Positions 27,433-34,936 of a DNA stretch of 64,000 nt are shown in pieces. A program made the translations under genes and the position numbers. The stretch is from Pseudomonas fluorescens (GTDB lineage Bacteria; Pseudomonadota; Gammaproteobacteria; Pseudomonadales; Pseudomonadaceae). Numbering within the stretch: the first letter of the stretch is position 1; every line of letters begins with the position of its first letter. Location: the NCBI RefSeq assembly GCF_018614655.1, contig NZ_JAGGOG010000001.1:1-64000 (forward strand), given 5' to 3'. Below the pieces are notes generated by a model, which did not search any database, was not told where the DNA came from, and saw only the letters and a program-made list of their open reading frames with translations.

Positions 27433-28158
27433 ATGAACACCACCCTACGCACGCTTTTGACTCTCGCCACCCTCAGCCTGCCCTTCTGCGTCAGTGCCGA
27501 TTCCGCCAGCATCAACTACCGCCATCAATTCACCGAAGACGACAGCGCCCACGCTGATCGAATCAAGCTCGGCTACCGCATGGATAACGGTTTAGGGTTC
27601 GAGGGGGAATTGAAATACCGCACGGCCGGCGATCGCAAAGATGTCGCCTACGACAACATGATCAACAACGGCCACGAGTTCACAGTCAGCTACAACTACA
27701 AGCTCAGCCCGCAATCGACGTTGACGCCTGCCTTCCAGATGGACAGCTCGAAGGACTCAACGACCTACAAGTTCGGCCTCAAGTACCACTACAAGATCAA
27801 CGATGCTTTCTACGTCGCCACTCGCTACCGGCTGGACGCGAAGAAGCTCGACCGTGATCAGATCAATGAGGACTTGCCTGATCGGATCAAGGACAACCAG
27901 AACACCAATCGCTTCGAAGGTTGGCTGGGCTATACCCCGGCCAGCAAATGGGCCTTTGAGTACCAGTACATCTACTTCAAGACCGACTACATCCGCTACG
28001 ACAACAAGAAGAGCGACTACGAACAGAACATGATCGTCAAATACAAGCTGACCAAGGAATGGGCACCGTTCATGGAGATCGGTGACGTCAAAGTCAACTC
28101 CACCAGCGAAGATCGCCAGGCACGCTGGCGCCTGGGGGTCCAGTACAACTTTATGTAA
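27433..28158 (+). CDS. kdgM: KdgM-family oligogalacturonate-specific outer-membrane porin
   Basis: A 241-residue outer-membrane beta-barrel with signal peptide MNTTLRTLLTLATLSLPFCVSA. It is the right size for the 12-stranded KdgM family. The sequence alternates charged and aromatic residues: SINYRHQFTEDDSAHADRIKLGYR, NGHEFTVSYNYKLSPQSTLTPAFQMD, YKFGLKYHYKINDAFYVATRYRLD. It ends in GVQYNFM, a proper barrel C-terminus. KdgM porins in pectin-degrading enterobacteria admit short oligogalacturonides. Many basic residues (KK, RY, YK pairs) suit an anionic ligand. It is divergent from the enolase-type operon and co-directional with uronate dehydrogenase, 73 bases downstream. Confidence 0.85.
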   Translation: MNTTLRTLLTLATLSLPFCVSADSASINYRHQFTEDDSAHADRIKLGYRMDNGLGFEGELKYRTAGDRKDVAYDNMINNGHEFTVSYNYKLSPQSTLTPAFQMDSSKDSTTYKFGLKYHYKINDAFYVATRYRLDAKKLDRDQINEDLPDRIKDNQNTNRFEGWLGYTPASKWAFEYQYIYFKTDYIRYDNKKSDYEQNMIVKYKLTKEWAPFMEIGDVKVNSTSEDRQARWRLGVQYNFM

Positions 28159-28231
28159 CGCCCACCCCTGCGTGGCACTGCTTGAGGGATTGCCGCGCAG
28201 GCTTACTTTCCACCGATACGGAAGATTCAGT

Positions 28232-29047
28232 GTGACTACAGCCAAACCCTTCAACCGCATTCTGCTGACCGGTGCCGCCGGTGGCCTGGGGCAAATCCTG
28301 CGAGAAACCTTGCAGGCCCACGCCAATATCGTGCGCGCGTCCGACATCAGCCCCATGACACCCAGTGCCGGCGATCATGAGGAAGTCATTCATTGCAACC
28401 TGGCCGACAAAGCAGAGGTTCATACCCTGGCAGAGGATGTCGACGCCATCATCCACCTGGGCGGGATATCTGTTGAGCGGGCTTTTGAAGAGATTCTCGA
28501 CGCTAACATTCGCGGCACGTTTCATATTTATGAGGCGGCGCGCAAACATCGGATCAAGCGTGTGGTGTTCGCCAGCTCCAATCACGTCACCGGCTTTCAT
28601 CGTCAGGATCAGGAGCTGGATACTCACAGCGAGCGCCGACCGGATGGCTATTACGCCTTGTCCAAATCCTATGGCGAAGACATGGCCACCTTTTATTTCG
28701 AGCGCTACGGCATTGAAACAGTCAGCTTGCGTATCGGTTCTTCATTTGCAGAGCCGCGCAATCGACGGATGATGTCCACCTGGTTGAGCTACCGGGACCT
28801 GGGGCAACTGATGGAGCGCGCACTGCTGGCTCGCGATGTGGGGCATACCGTGGTGTACGGCGTTTCTGCCAACCGCAATACTTGGTGGAACAATCGTCAC
28901 GCTGCGCACCTGGGCTTTATCCCGCAGGACAGTTCGGAAGCGTTTCGCGAAAAAATCGAACGACAACCTGAGCCCGGAGCAAGTGATCCCGACCGCCTGT
29001 TCCAGGGTGGAGCTTTCACGGCGGCCGGGCCATTTGAAAACGATTGA
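28232..29047 (+). CDS. udh: Uronate dehydrogenase
   Basis: NAD-dependent oxidation of D-galacturonate or D-glucuronate to the aldarolactone, first step of the oxidative uronate pathway. It is 271 residues and starts at GTG 28232 with GGAAG upstream; the longer in-frame reading from 28082 overlaps the porin gene and is not real. Motifs are the nucleotide-binding LLTGAAGGLGQILRETL, HLGGISVERAFEEILDANIRGTFHIYEAA, FASSNHVTGFHRQ, catalytic Tyr-x3-Lys in PDGYYALSKSYGEDMA, and RIGSSFAEP followed by MSTWLSYRDL, all close to the characterised Pseudomonas enzymes. Later steps (ketodeoxy-galactarate dehydratase, semialdehyde dehydrogenase) are not in the window. Confidence 0.93.
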   Translation: MTTAKPFNRILLTGAAGGLGQILRETLQAHANIVRASDISPMTPSAGDHEEVIHCNLADKAEVHTLAEDVDAIIHLGGISVERAFEEILDANIRGTFHIYEAARKHRIKRVVFASSNHVTGFHRQDQELDTHSERRPDGYYALSKSYGEDMATFYFERYGIETVSLRIGSSFAEPRNRRMMSTWLSYRDLGQLMERALLARDVGHTVVYGVSANRNTWWNNRHAAHLGFIPQDSSEAFREKIERQPEPGASDPDRLFQGGAFTAAGPFEND

Positions 29048-29054
29048 ACCTTGC

Positions 29055-29807
29055 TCAGTCAGCGGGCGTTGCCGCTTCATAAGACCGGCGCATACGCTCG
29101 CGGCTGTTGGACAAATGCAAGCGCATGGCCGCGCGCGCCGCATCAGAGTCTCCTCGAGCGATCGCCTGGTAGATCGCTTCATGCTCGCGACTCAATCGCT
29201 CCACATAAGGCTCTTTACCGTTGTTGGCCTGGCGCGTGGAGTGCACCCGAGCGCGCGGGAGAATACTCACTTCAAGGTGCAGCATGATGTCAGTGAAGTA
29301 GCGGTTGCCAGTGGCCAGGGCAATCTGCTGGTGAAACTGAAAGTCAGCGGCCACTGCATACTCGGCACTGATGGCATTGGATTTGAGAATGTCGAGGGAG
29401 TCACGCATCAGTTGCAGTTGCTCATTCGTACGTCGGTGGCTGGCCAGGCCGGCAGCCTCCACCTCCAGACTTATGCGCAACTCAAGCACCGCCAAAACAT
29501 CGCTCAACGTGACAATACTGGCCGGGTCGATTCGAAAGCCGCTCGGGCTCGGTATGTCACAGACAAAAGTGCCGATGCCATGGCGCGTTTCCACCAGGCC
29601 AGCAGCCTGCAAGCGGGAAATAGCCTCGCGCACCACGGTCCGGCTGACACCATGCGTTTGCATGACCTGAGACTCGGTGGGCAGCTTGGTCGCACGCGCA
29701 AATTCGCCCTCGTATATGCGTCGCGAAAGATCGGCGACCAACTCCTCAGCCATGCTACGGTGCTTTCGAGCACCGGGTTGGACGTTGTGGTAGTCCATTG
29801 GGAGCAT
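29055..29807 (-). CDS. GntR/FCD-family regulator, probable uronate/pectin repressor
   Basis: DNA-binding repressor of 250 residues. The N-terminal winged helix is clear: VADLSRRIYEGEFARATKLPTESQVMQTHGVSRTVVREAISRLQAAGLVETRHGIGTFV. The FCD ligand domain follows, with metal-ligand-type residues in ELRISLEVEAAGLA, DFQFHQQIALATGN and EHEAIYQAIARGDSDAARAAMRLHL. It converges on uronate dehydrogenase with an 8-base gap. A 13-bp near-palindrome lies 42 bases upstream of its own start and recurs upstream of the enolase-type operon, the porin and an NRAMP-like gene, so autoregulation and a small regulon are likely. The effector is presumably a galacturonate-derived acid. The exact start (Met1 or Met4) is uncertain. 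Confidence 0.88.
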   Translation of the reverse strand: MLPMDYHNVQPGARKHRSMAEELVADLSRRIYEGEFARATKLPTESQVMQTHGVSRTVVREAISRLQAAGLVETRHGIGTFVCDIPSPSGFRIDPASIVTLSDVLAVLELRISLEVEAAGLASHRRTNEQLQLMRDSLDILKSNAISAEYAVAADFQFHQQIALATGNRYFTDIMLHLEVSILPRARVHSTRQANNGKEPYVERLSREHEAIYQAIARGDSDAARAAMRLHLSNSRERMRRSYEAATPAD

Positions 29808-29848
29808 TTATCTCGGTTTGCGAATGAGGACTCATAATAGCTCAAGCA

Positions 29849-29861
29849 GTTGTACGACAAC
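29849..29861. promoter_or_regulatory. Candidate GntR/FCD operator, site 3 (autoregulatory)
   Basis: GTTGTACGACAAC is the most symmetrical of the four sites: GTTGT, ACG, ACAAC. It lies 42 bases upstream of the GntR/FCD gene start and matches the consensus GTYRTACGAYRAC. Confidence 0.6.
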
Positions 29862-29874
29862 ATGCATCTCGCGT

Positions 29875-29936
29875 GATTCTGCTGCTTGGCCTTGCCCTGC
29901 TTGCTACCCGGTGACTAACTTGAGAGCGCCACGCTT
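29875..29936 (+). pseudogene. Decayed copy of the 5' end of the ABC binding-protein gene at 459
   Basis: The 32 bases at 29877-29908 match 475-506, the signal-peptide coding region of the binding-protein gene, at all but one position; the core GCTTGGCCTTGCCCTGCTTG is identical. A second shared block, CCACGCTT, recurs at nearly the same distance (29929-29936 against 529-536). No open frame survives. It looks like a remnant of a duplicated or excised related binding-protein gene. Confidence 0.5.
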
Positions 29937-29996
29937 ACCCAGTAAACGACCTGCCCGTTTGATCAGGTTCAGAAGCCTCCTGCGACAATGAACACT

Positions 29997-30479
29997 CTAC
30001 CGCCCTTCAAGCGTTCGTTTCAGTCGCCTGAGATGACTATTGACGATCAGCTTGTGGGCTGGTCCTACCGGCAACATGTAGATGCGCCCAAAAACGTTAT
30101 GCGTTACGACAGATGATGTGATCGTGAACACACGATCTATGATCGAGAGGCAAATCATGACGTCCAGGTGCCTGTCGCGTTCGGTCAGAACCAGCATGTC
30201 GGGGGCGCTATGCTCTACCAAAAAGAAGTCCAGTCGCTCGCCCGCACACACTGTCTCTGCGCAATCGCCCGAAAACCCGCCGATCCGCCGCACACCAAAT
30301 AACGAGGAAATCGTATCCCTCGCTCGGAAGGCAAGTCGCATGAGCAGCCCAGAATCGGCCGTTATGATGTTCCAGGCTTCAAGCGTAGTGATTTCAAAAG
30401 GGAGCGGGACCGCCCGACTGTCATAGTAATCAAGATCAGACAGTGCACACAGCGTGTGAACAGTTGATGTGGTAGCCAA
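29997..30479 (-). CDS. DUF2867 family protein
   Basis: A 160-residue protein matching the DUF2867 family, whose members often occur alone or fused behind NAD-binding epimerase-like domains. Landmarks are LPFEITTLEAWNIITAD, VLTERDRHLDVMICLSI and the C-terminal IYMLPVGPAHKLIVNSHLRRL. The start is TTG with a strong GGAGATAACG ribosome binding site. The function is unknown. It stands alone, divergent from the siderophore locus and downstream of the decayed binding-protein fragment. Its base composition is less G+C-rich than its neighbours. Confidence 0.75.
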   Translation of the reverse strand: MATTSTVHTLCALSDLDYYDSRAVPLPFEITTLEAWNIITADSGLLMRLAFRARDTISSLFGVRRIGGFSGDCAETVCAGERLDFFLVEHSAPDMLVLTERDRHLDVMICLSIIDRVFTITSSVVTHNVFGRIYMLPVGPAHKLIVNSHLRRLKRTLEGR

Positions 30480-30718
30480 ACGTTATCTCCCTCAGTGGCT
30501 CGACTGCCATTTCCGATAAAACCGGAAGCCGATCATCAGCATCATGCCATGTCATGACGGCCCTAAAACATCCTCAACCTTTCAACTGAATATCTGCTGA
30601 CCATGATCGGTCGGTATTCCCCCTTGTTGGACAATACTTTCAATACCCAAGTCGGGATTTTTATGAGGGTCATCACAAATATCACTGCTCGGCCACTTAA
30701 AAATGTTTACTTACGTTT

Positions 30719-30737
30719 GGGAATGATTATTATTAAT
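30719..30737. promoter_or_regulatory. Fur box in front of the siderophore locus
   Basis: GGGAATGATTATTATTAAT agrees with the 19-bp Fur consensus GATAATGATAATCATTATC at about 13 of 19 positions, including ATGAT and the ATTA half. It lies 32 bases upstream of the GTG start of the citrate-synthase-like gene, in the only A+T-rich promoter-like patch of the 289-bp gap 30480-30768. Iron repression of the whole siderophore locus is expected. Confidence 0.65.
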
Positions 30738-30768
30738 TCACTCATTCGAGCCGACAGGGCCTGCGCCA

Positions 30769-31533
30769 GTGATACGAACCTCTCAGGTATTTTCCCGGCT
30801 ACACGAAGGAAAAAACGTCTACGGCATGCTCAACTCTCTGCCTTCACCCCTGCTTTGCGAGATGCTCGCGTTTGCGGGCTATGACTTCGTAATTCTCGAC
30901 CTTGAACACTTGCTGCGCTCCGAAGAAGACATCATGCATTGCGTCCGCGCTTGTGAGGCTGCCGGCATTTCGCCTTGGCTGCGCATACCGCAAGTGGACG
31001 AAAAACTGATCGGTCGGGCACTGGATGCCGGCATCGAAGCCATTGTGCTTTCACGGACCGAAAGTGCTGCGCAAGTTCAGCGTGCCATCGAGGCGGCCTT
31101 CTTCCCACCCCTGGGAAAACGTGGAATAACCGGCGGCCGTATCACCGGATTCGGTCGCCTACCCTTACCCGAATACATTGATCTGGCCAATCGCCAGACC
31201 CCGATTGTTCCGATGATCGAAAGCAGCGCCGGGGTCGACGCTCTCGGCGAGATTCTACAGCTGCCGGGGGTCGGTATGATCATGGAAGGCGCGTTGGATC
31301 TAGCGCTCGATCTCAATCTGGGGCCCGACCCGCTCAATCCTCAAGTCTGGCAAACACTGCAATCCATGGCCGATGCCTGCCTTGGCAGCGGCATACCGTT
31401 CTGCGCCAATCCCCGCACGCCCGAACAGAATGCGCTATGGCGCGCTCGCGGGATCCGAAGCTTTCTGGCCGGTGAAGACCGAGGCTTGTTGCATAACGCA
31501 TTGAAAGCCCGCCTGCATTCTCTCCAGCAGTAA
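30769..31533 (+). CDS. HpcH/HpaI-family lyase, SbnG-like citrate synthase candidate
   Basis: Class II aldolase-fold protein of 254 residues. Catalytic residues of the family are visible: His in FVILDLEHLLRSEED, Arg in SPWLRIPQVD, the metal Glu in PMIESSAGVDAL and Asp in MEGALDLALDL; the GKRGITGGRITGFG loop replaces the usual GxRG-type loop. Members of this family cleave keto-deoxy acids, but SbnG of the staphyloferrin B locus makes citrate from oxaloacetate and acetyl-CoA. Because this gene directly follows a Fur box and precedes a siderophore receptor and a citrate-using NIS pathway, a dedicated citrate synthase is the better reading. It could instead belong to the uronate unit upstream. The start is GTG. 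Confidence 0.75.
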   Translation: MIRTSQVFSRLHEGKNVYGMLNSLPSPLLCEMLAFAGYDFVILDLEHLLRSEEDIMHCVRACEAAGISPWLRIPQVDEKLIGRALDAGIEAIVLSRTESAAQVQRAIEAAFFPPLGKRGITGGRITGFGRLPLPEYIDLANRQTPIVPMIESSAGVDALGEILQLPGVGMIMEGALDLALDLNLGPDPLNPQVWQTLQSMADACLGSGIPFCANPRTPEQNALWRARGIRSFLAGEDRGLLHNALKARLHSLQQ

Positions 31534-31554
31534 AAACGAGCCAACGTAGTCCAA

Positions 31555-33660
31555 ATGAAAACAACAATCTCACTGCATTTTTCACTCAGCCTGATCACAT
31601 TGGGCATTTGCCACAGTGCCATGGCCGCCGATCAACCTGTCGAACTGTCCACCGGCCCCACCGGTAGCGTAATACTGGCGCCCGTGACGATTCAGGGGGA
31701 CGTTCTCGGCACGGCCAGCGATCAGGAAGTGCGTACTTACGCCGGCAGCCGTAGCGTGATCGATTCCAGCGACCTGGAAAAAGCCAGCGCCCGCGGTCTG
31801 GACGATGCTCTGCAACGGGTACCGGGCGTCAAGATCTTTGACGAAACCGGTACCGGCGCCTTGCCACAGATTTCGGTACGCGGGCTGTATGAAAGTCGTA
31901 GCGGCCGGATTCAAGCCTTGTCGGACGGCATTCCACTGGCACTGGCACCCTACGGCCAGACGGGCCTGTCGCTGTTTCCAATGACCATGGCCACGGTCGA
32001 CCGTATTGATATCGTGCGCGGGGGCGCCGCAGTGCAATACGGTCCGAACAACGTTGGCGGCGTGATCAACTTCATCAGCAAGCCGATTCCCCGCGAGTGG
32101 GAAACCACGCTGCAGGAGAAGATGACATTCAATGCTGGCGGGCGTCAGTTGTGGGACAGCTACCTGGGCACCGGCGGCTACCTGACCGACAACTTCGGCC
32201 TGCAACTGGACATCAACACCCTGAGTGGCGAATACGGTCGTGAGCACTCCGACACCGATGTGCAGAACTACCGTCTGCGTGGCCAATGGAACATCGATGA
32301 TGATCGCGATCTGAGCTTCGGTATCCAGCGCTACAAGGCCGACATGGACCTGGCCGGAGCGCTCAGCGTGAAGGATTACAAGCATGACTCCCGGCAATCG
32401 ACGCGTCCGCTGGACCACTTCGAGGGCGACACCAATCGCGTCTGGGGCACCTACACCCAGCGTCTGGGCGCCATGGGGCCATTCGACTCGGTAGAGTTCA
32501 GCTGGACCAACTTCGCCCACGACAGCTACCGCAACTTCGTGGTGGGCCTGCCGTTCACCCCGGACGGTACGGCAGCGACCAAACAGGATGGCCCACGCGA
32601 CTTTAAAGTCTGGGGCACGGAGCCACGCATCAGCGCCACCATCGATGGCGACACGGTTGGCCAGACCTGGTTGCTGGGCGCTCGTTATGTCAGCGAAGAC
32701 ATCGACTACAAGGTCAACCGCCAGAGCATCGCTACCGGCAAGACGACGCCATTTCGGGACTGGAAGTTCGATGACGACGCCCGCGCGTTCTACTTGAGCA
32801 ACGCCATCAGTCTGCTTGATCATCGCCTGACCATCACCCCCGGTGTGCGCTACGAAAACGCCCGCATGGATTACGGTGATGGCATCACCGGGTTCTCGCG
32901 CGAGAACAAATCGGAAGAATGGCTGCCTGGCCTGACAGTGGGTTATCAGGCGACCGACACCTGGTACGTCTATGCCAACGCCCAGAAGTCCCTGCGTCCA
33001 CCGCAAGTCACACAGATCGTCAAGGAAGGCGATGTCGGCGCCGAACTGGCGTGGAACTACGAGACCGGCGTGCGCTACACCCCGTGGGACGGAATGCGCG
33101 TCGACTTCAATCTGTACCGCATCGATTTCGATGACCAGATCGCCTACAACGCCACGACCGACCGCTTCGACAACCTCGGAAGCACACGTCACCAGGGGTT
33201 CGAAACCGAGATTTTCTGGACGCCAGCAGCACTCCCTGACCTGGACCTGCACGCCAGCTATGCGTACCTCGATGCCAAGCAACGCAACGGCACATTCAAG
33301 AACAACGAAGTACCGTATTCCTCACGCAATCAGTTCACGGTAGACGGTCGTTACCGTTTTGCCGAGCACTGGACCTACAACCTTGATGGCCTGTACGTCA
33401 GCAGCGCTTACACCGATGCCGCCAACTCCCGCGATGAAGATGCCACTGCCAGCGTGGGTAAACTGCCTGCTTACTGGGTCTGGAACACCGCCATTGAGCG
33501 TGAGTTCAAGCTGAAGAACAAGAGCGTCCTGACCGCGTCCGCAGGCGTCAGCAACCTGTTCAACCGCGAGTACTACTTCCGCGGTATCGATACCAGTCCG
33601 TGGGGGCGTCAGCCCGCACCAGAGCGTTCGCTCACTCTAGGCGTCAACTACCGCTTCTAA
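31555..33660 (+). CDS. pvuA: TonB-dependent ferric siderophore receptor (PvuA-like)
   Basis: Outer-membrane receptor of 701 residues with signal peptide ending CHSAMA. The plug runs through ITIQGD-type strand APVTIQGDVLG, SSDLEKASARGLDDALQRVPGVKIFDE, ISVRGL and DRIDIVRGGAAVQYGPNNVGGVINFI. The barrel follows, with WNYETGVRYTPWDGMRVDFNLYRIDFDDQI and a final LTLGVNYRF. There is no STN domain. The plug layout resembles FecA/PvuA-type receptors for carboxylate siderophores. It lies 22 bases after the citrate-synthase-like gene and upstream of pvsA, so it most likely imports the ferric siderophore made by the locus. Confidence 0.87.
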   Translation: MKTTISLHFSLSLITLGICHSAMAADQPVELSTGPTGSVILAPVTIQGDVLGTASDQEVRTYAGSRSVIDSSDLEKASARGLDDALQRVPGVKIFDETGTGALPQISVRGLYESRSGRIQALSDGIPLALAPYGQTGLSLFPMTMATVDRIDIVRGGAAVQYGPNNVGGVINFISKPIPREWETTLQEKMTFNAGGRQLWDSYLGTGGYLTDNFGLQLDINTLSGEYGREHSDTDVQNYRLRGQWNIDDDRDLSFGIQRYKADMDLAGALSVKDYKHDSRQSTRPLDHFEGDTNRVWGTYTQRLGAMGPFDSVEFSWTNFAHDSYRNFVVGLPFTPDGTAATKQDGPRDFKVWGTEPRISATIDGDTVGQTWLLGARYVSEDIDYKVNRQSIATGKTTPFRDWKFDDDARAFYLSNAISLLDHRLTITPGVRYENARMDYGDGITGFSRENKSEEWLPGLTVGYQATDTWYVYANAQKSLRPPQVTQIVKEGDVGAELAWNYETGVRYTPWDGMRVDFNLYRIDFDDQIAYNATTDRFDNLGSTRHQGFETEIFWTPAALPDLDLHASYAYLDAKQRNGTFKNNEVPYSSRNQFTVDGRYRFAEHWTYNLDGLYVSSAYTDAANSRDEDATASVGKLPAYWVWNTAIEREFKLKNKSVLTASAGVSNLFNREYYFRGIDTSPWGRQPAPERSLTLGVNYRF

Positions 33661-33686
33661 ACCGCGCACTTGCGCCCCTGTAAACC

Positions 33687-33715
33687 AGTTGCCCGATCCT
33701 GTGGGACGGGCAACT
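33687..33715. promoter_or_regulatory. Intercistronic hairpin between receptor gene and pvsA
   Basis: AGTTGCCCG (33687-33695) and CGGGCAACT (33707-33715) form a perfect 9-bp stem with an 11-base loop in the 76-bp gap. No T-run follows, so it probably tunes the ratio of receptor to biosynthetic mRNA instead of ending transcription. Confidence 0.55.
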
Positions 33716-33736
33716 GCCGCCCCCAGGAAAACTGTC

Positions 33737-34936
33737 ATGCAACGCCCATTCGTCATTCTTGCTCATGTCGCCCACCCTGCCATTCTCGAGGGTTTCCTGC
33801 CCGCCGCGCACAAATGCGGGTTGCCGATCGTGGTGATCACCGACCACGCTCAGGAACATCGGCGTTTGCTCGCCACCTCGCACATTTCGCCGCAAGAGCT
33901 GCACGTTATCGAATGTGATGTGTTCAATCCGCTAGCGGTCATCGAGACACTCAATAGTGAGGGCTTGCAACCCGTTGCCGTGTTTTCCAACAGCGATCAC
34001 CTGCAGACCGCGACAGCGATAGTGGCCGAGGCATTCGAATGCCCTGGCAAGGACTGGCGGTTGTGTTATGCGGCGAAGAACAAGGCGGCCATGCGCGAGC
34101 GCATGCAGCGTCTAGGCTTGCCCGGCCCGTGGTTTCAGGTGCTCACATCGAACGCCAAACTGCCAACAGATGCGCCCTGGCCGGTGGTCGCCAAGCCTCG
34201 TGAAGGCGTCGCCAGCCTGGACGTCAAGCTGTGTCACAACGCCGCCGAACTGAGCGTTTACTGCGAGCAGTTCTGGCAGCAACAACCGGGCCGGGCACTG
34301 TTGCTGGAGGCGTACATGGAAGGCCCGCTGTTCACCCTCGAAACCCTGGGCGACGGGCACAACCTGCAAGTCATCGGCGGCTTCGACGTCACCCTGTCAC
34401 CACCGCCGTATTTCGTAGAGCTTGCCGCACGCTGGGATGGACAACTCAGCCGCGCCCAGCGTGCCGCCGCGCTGGCTCAAGTAGCAGCGTTCGGGGTCGG
34501 TTTCGGTGTATGTCACAGTGAGTTCATTCTGACCGCTCAAGGCCCGGTACTGGTTGAGATCAACTATCGCAGCATCGGCGATGGTCGCGAGTTCCTGCTT
34601 GATCGGTTGCTGCCGCAGGGTTGGTTCGATCGTATCGTCGCGTTGCATTTGGGTGGCAGCCTGATCGACCCACAACCTGCGCAAGCCGAAGCCACCGTTC
34701 ATTACCTTGTGGCCGACCGCTCGGGACGTCTGGACCACGCCAGCGCCAGCTTCAACGTCGAACGCGAGGGCCATTGGTGCGATTACCGTGCACTGCACAC
34801 TACTGGCGACACCGTGACCATCAGCCATTCCAACAAGGACTACATCGGCGTACTGAGATTGATCGCGCCGGATGACGTGAGCCTCAAGGCGCAGCTGAAT
34901 TCGAGCCTGAACGACCTGAAGTGGGTGGTGGTATGA
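33737..34936 (+). CDS. pvsA: ATP-grasp ligase of vibrioferrin-type siderophore synthesis
   Basis: Cytoplasmic ATP-grasp enzyme of 399 residues. Motifs are PWPVVAKPREGVASLDVKL (ATP-binding strand pair), ALLLEAYMEGPLFTLETLGDG and the metal-binding FILTAQGPVLVEINYRSIGDG. In Vibrio parahaemolyticus PvsA precedes PvsB and is thought to form an amide between an amino acid (alanine) and a carboxylate. The ATG at 33737 has AGGAAA upstream; the longer frame from 33689 starts inside the hairpin. Its stop overlaps the start of pvsB by ATGA, the first of several couplings in this five-gene block. Confidence 0.82.
   Translation: MQRPFVILAHVAHPAILEGFLPAAHKCGLPIVVITDHAQEHRRLLATSHISPQELHVIECDVFNPLAVIETLNSEGLQPVAVFSNSDHLQTATAIVAEAFECPGKDWRLCYAAKNKAAMRERMQRLGLPGPWFQVLTSNAKLPTDAPWPVVAKPREGVASLDVKLCHNAAELSVYCEQFWQQQPGRALLLEAYMEGPLFTLETLGDGHNLQVIGGFDVTLSPPPYFVELAARWDGQLSRAQRAAALAQVAAFGVGFGVCHSEFILTAQGPVLVEINYRSIGDGREFLLDRLLPQGWFDRIVALHLGGSLIDPQPAQAEATVHYLVADRSGRLDHASASFNVEREGHWCDYRALHTTGDTVTISHSNKDYIGVLRLIAPDDVSLKAQLNSSLNDLKWVVV

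Noticed and set aside
30603-30884. Forward 93-codon frame upstream of the citrate-synthase-like gene
   Set aside because: It crosses the Fur box and runs into the next gene in another frame; composition and start are not gene-like.
31582-33282. Reverse-strand open frame of 566 codons across the siderophore receptor gene
   Set aside because: It is antisense to a gene with complete receptor motifs, lacks family similarity, and is the long mirror frame expected in G+C-rich DNA.
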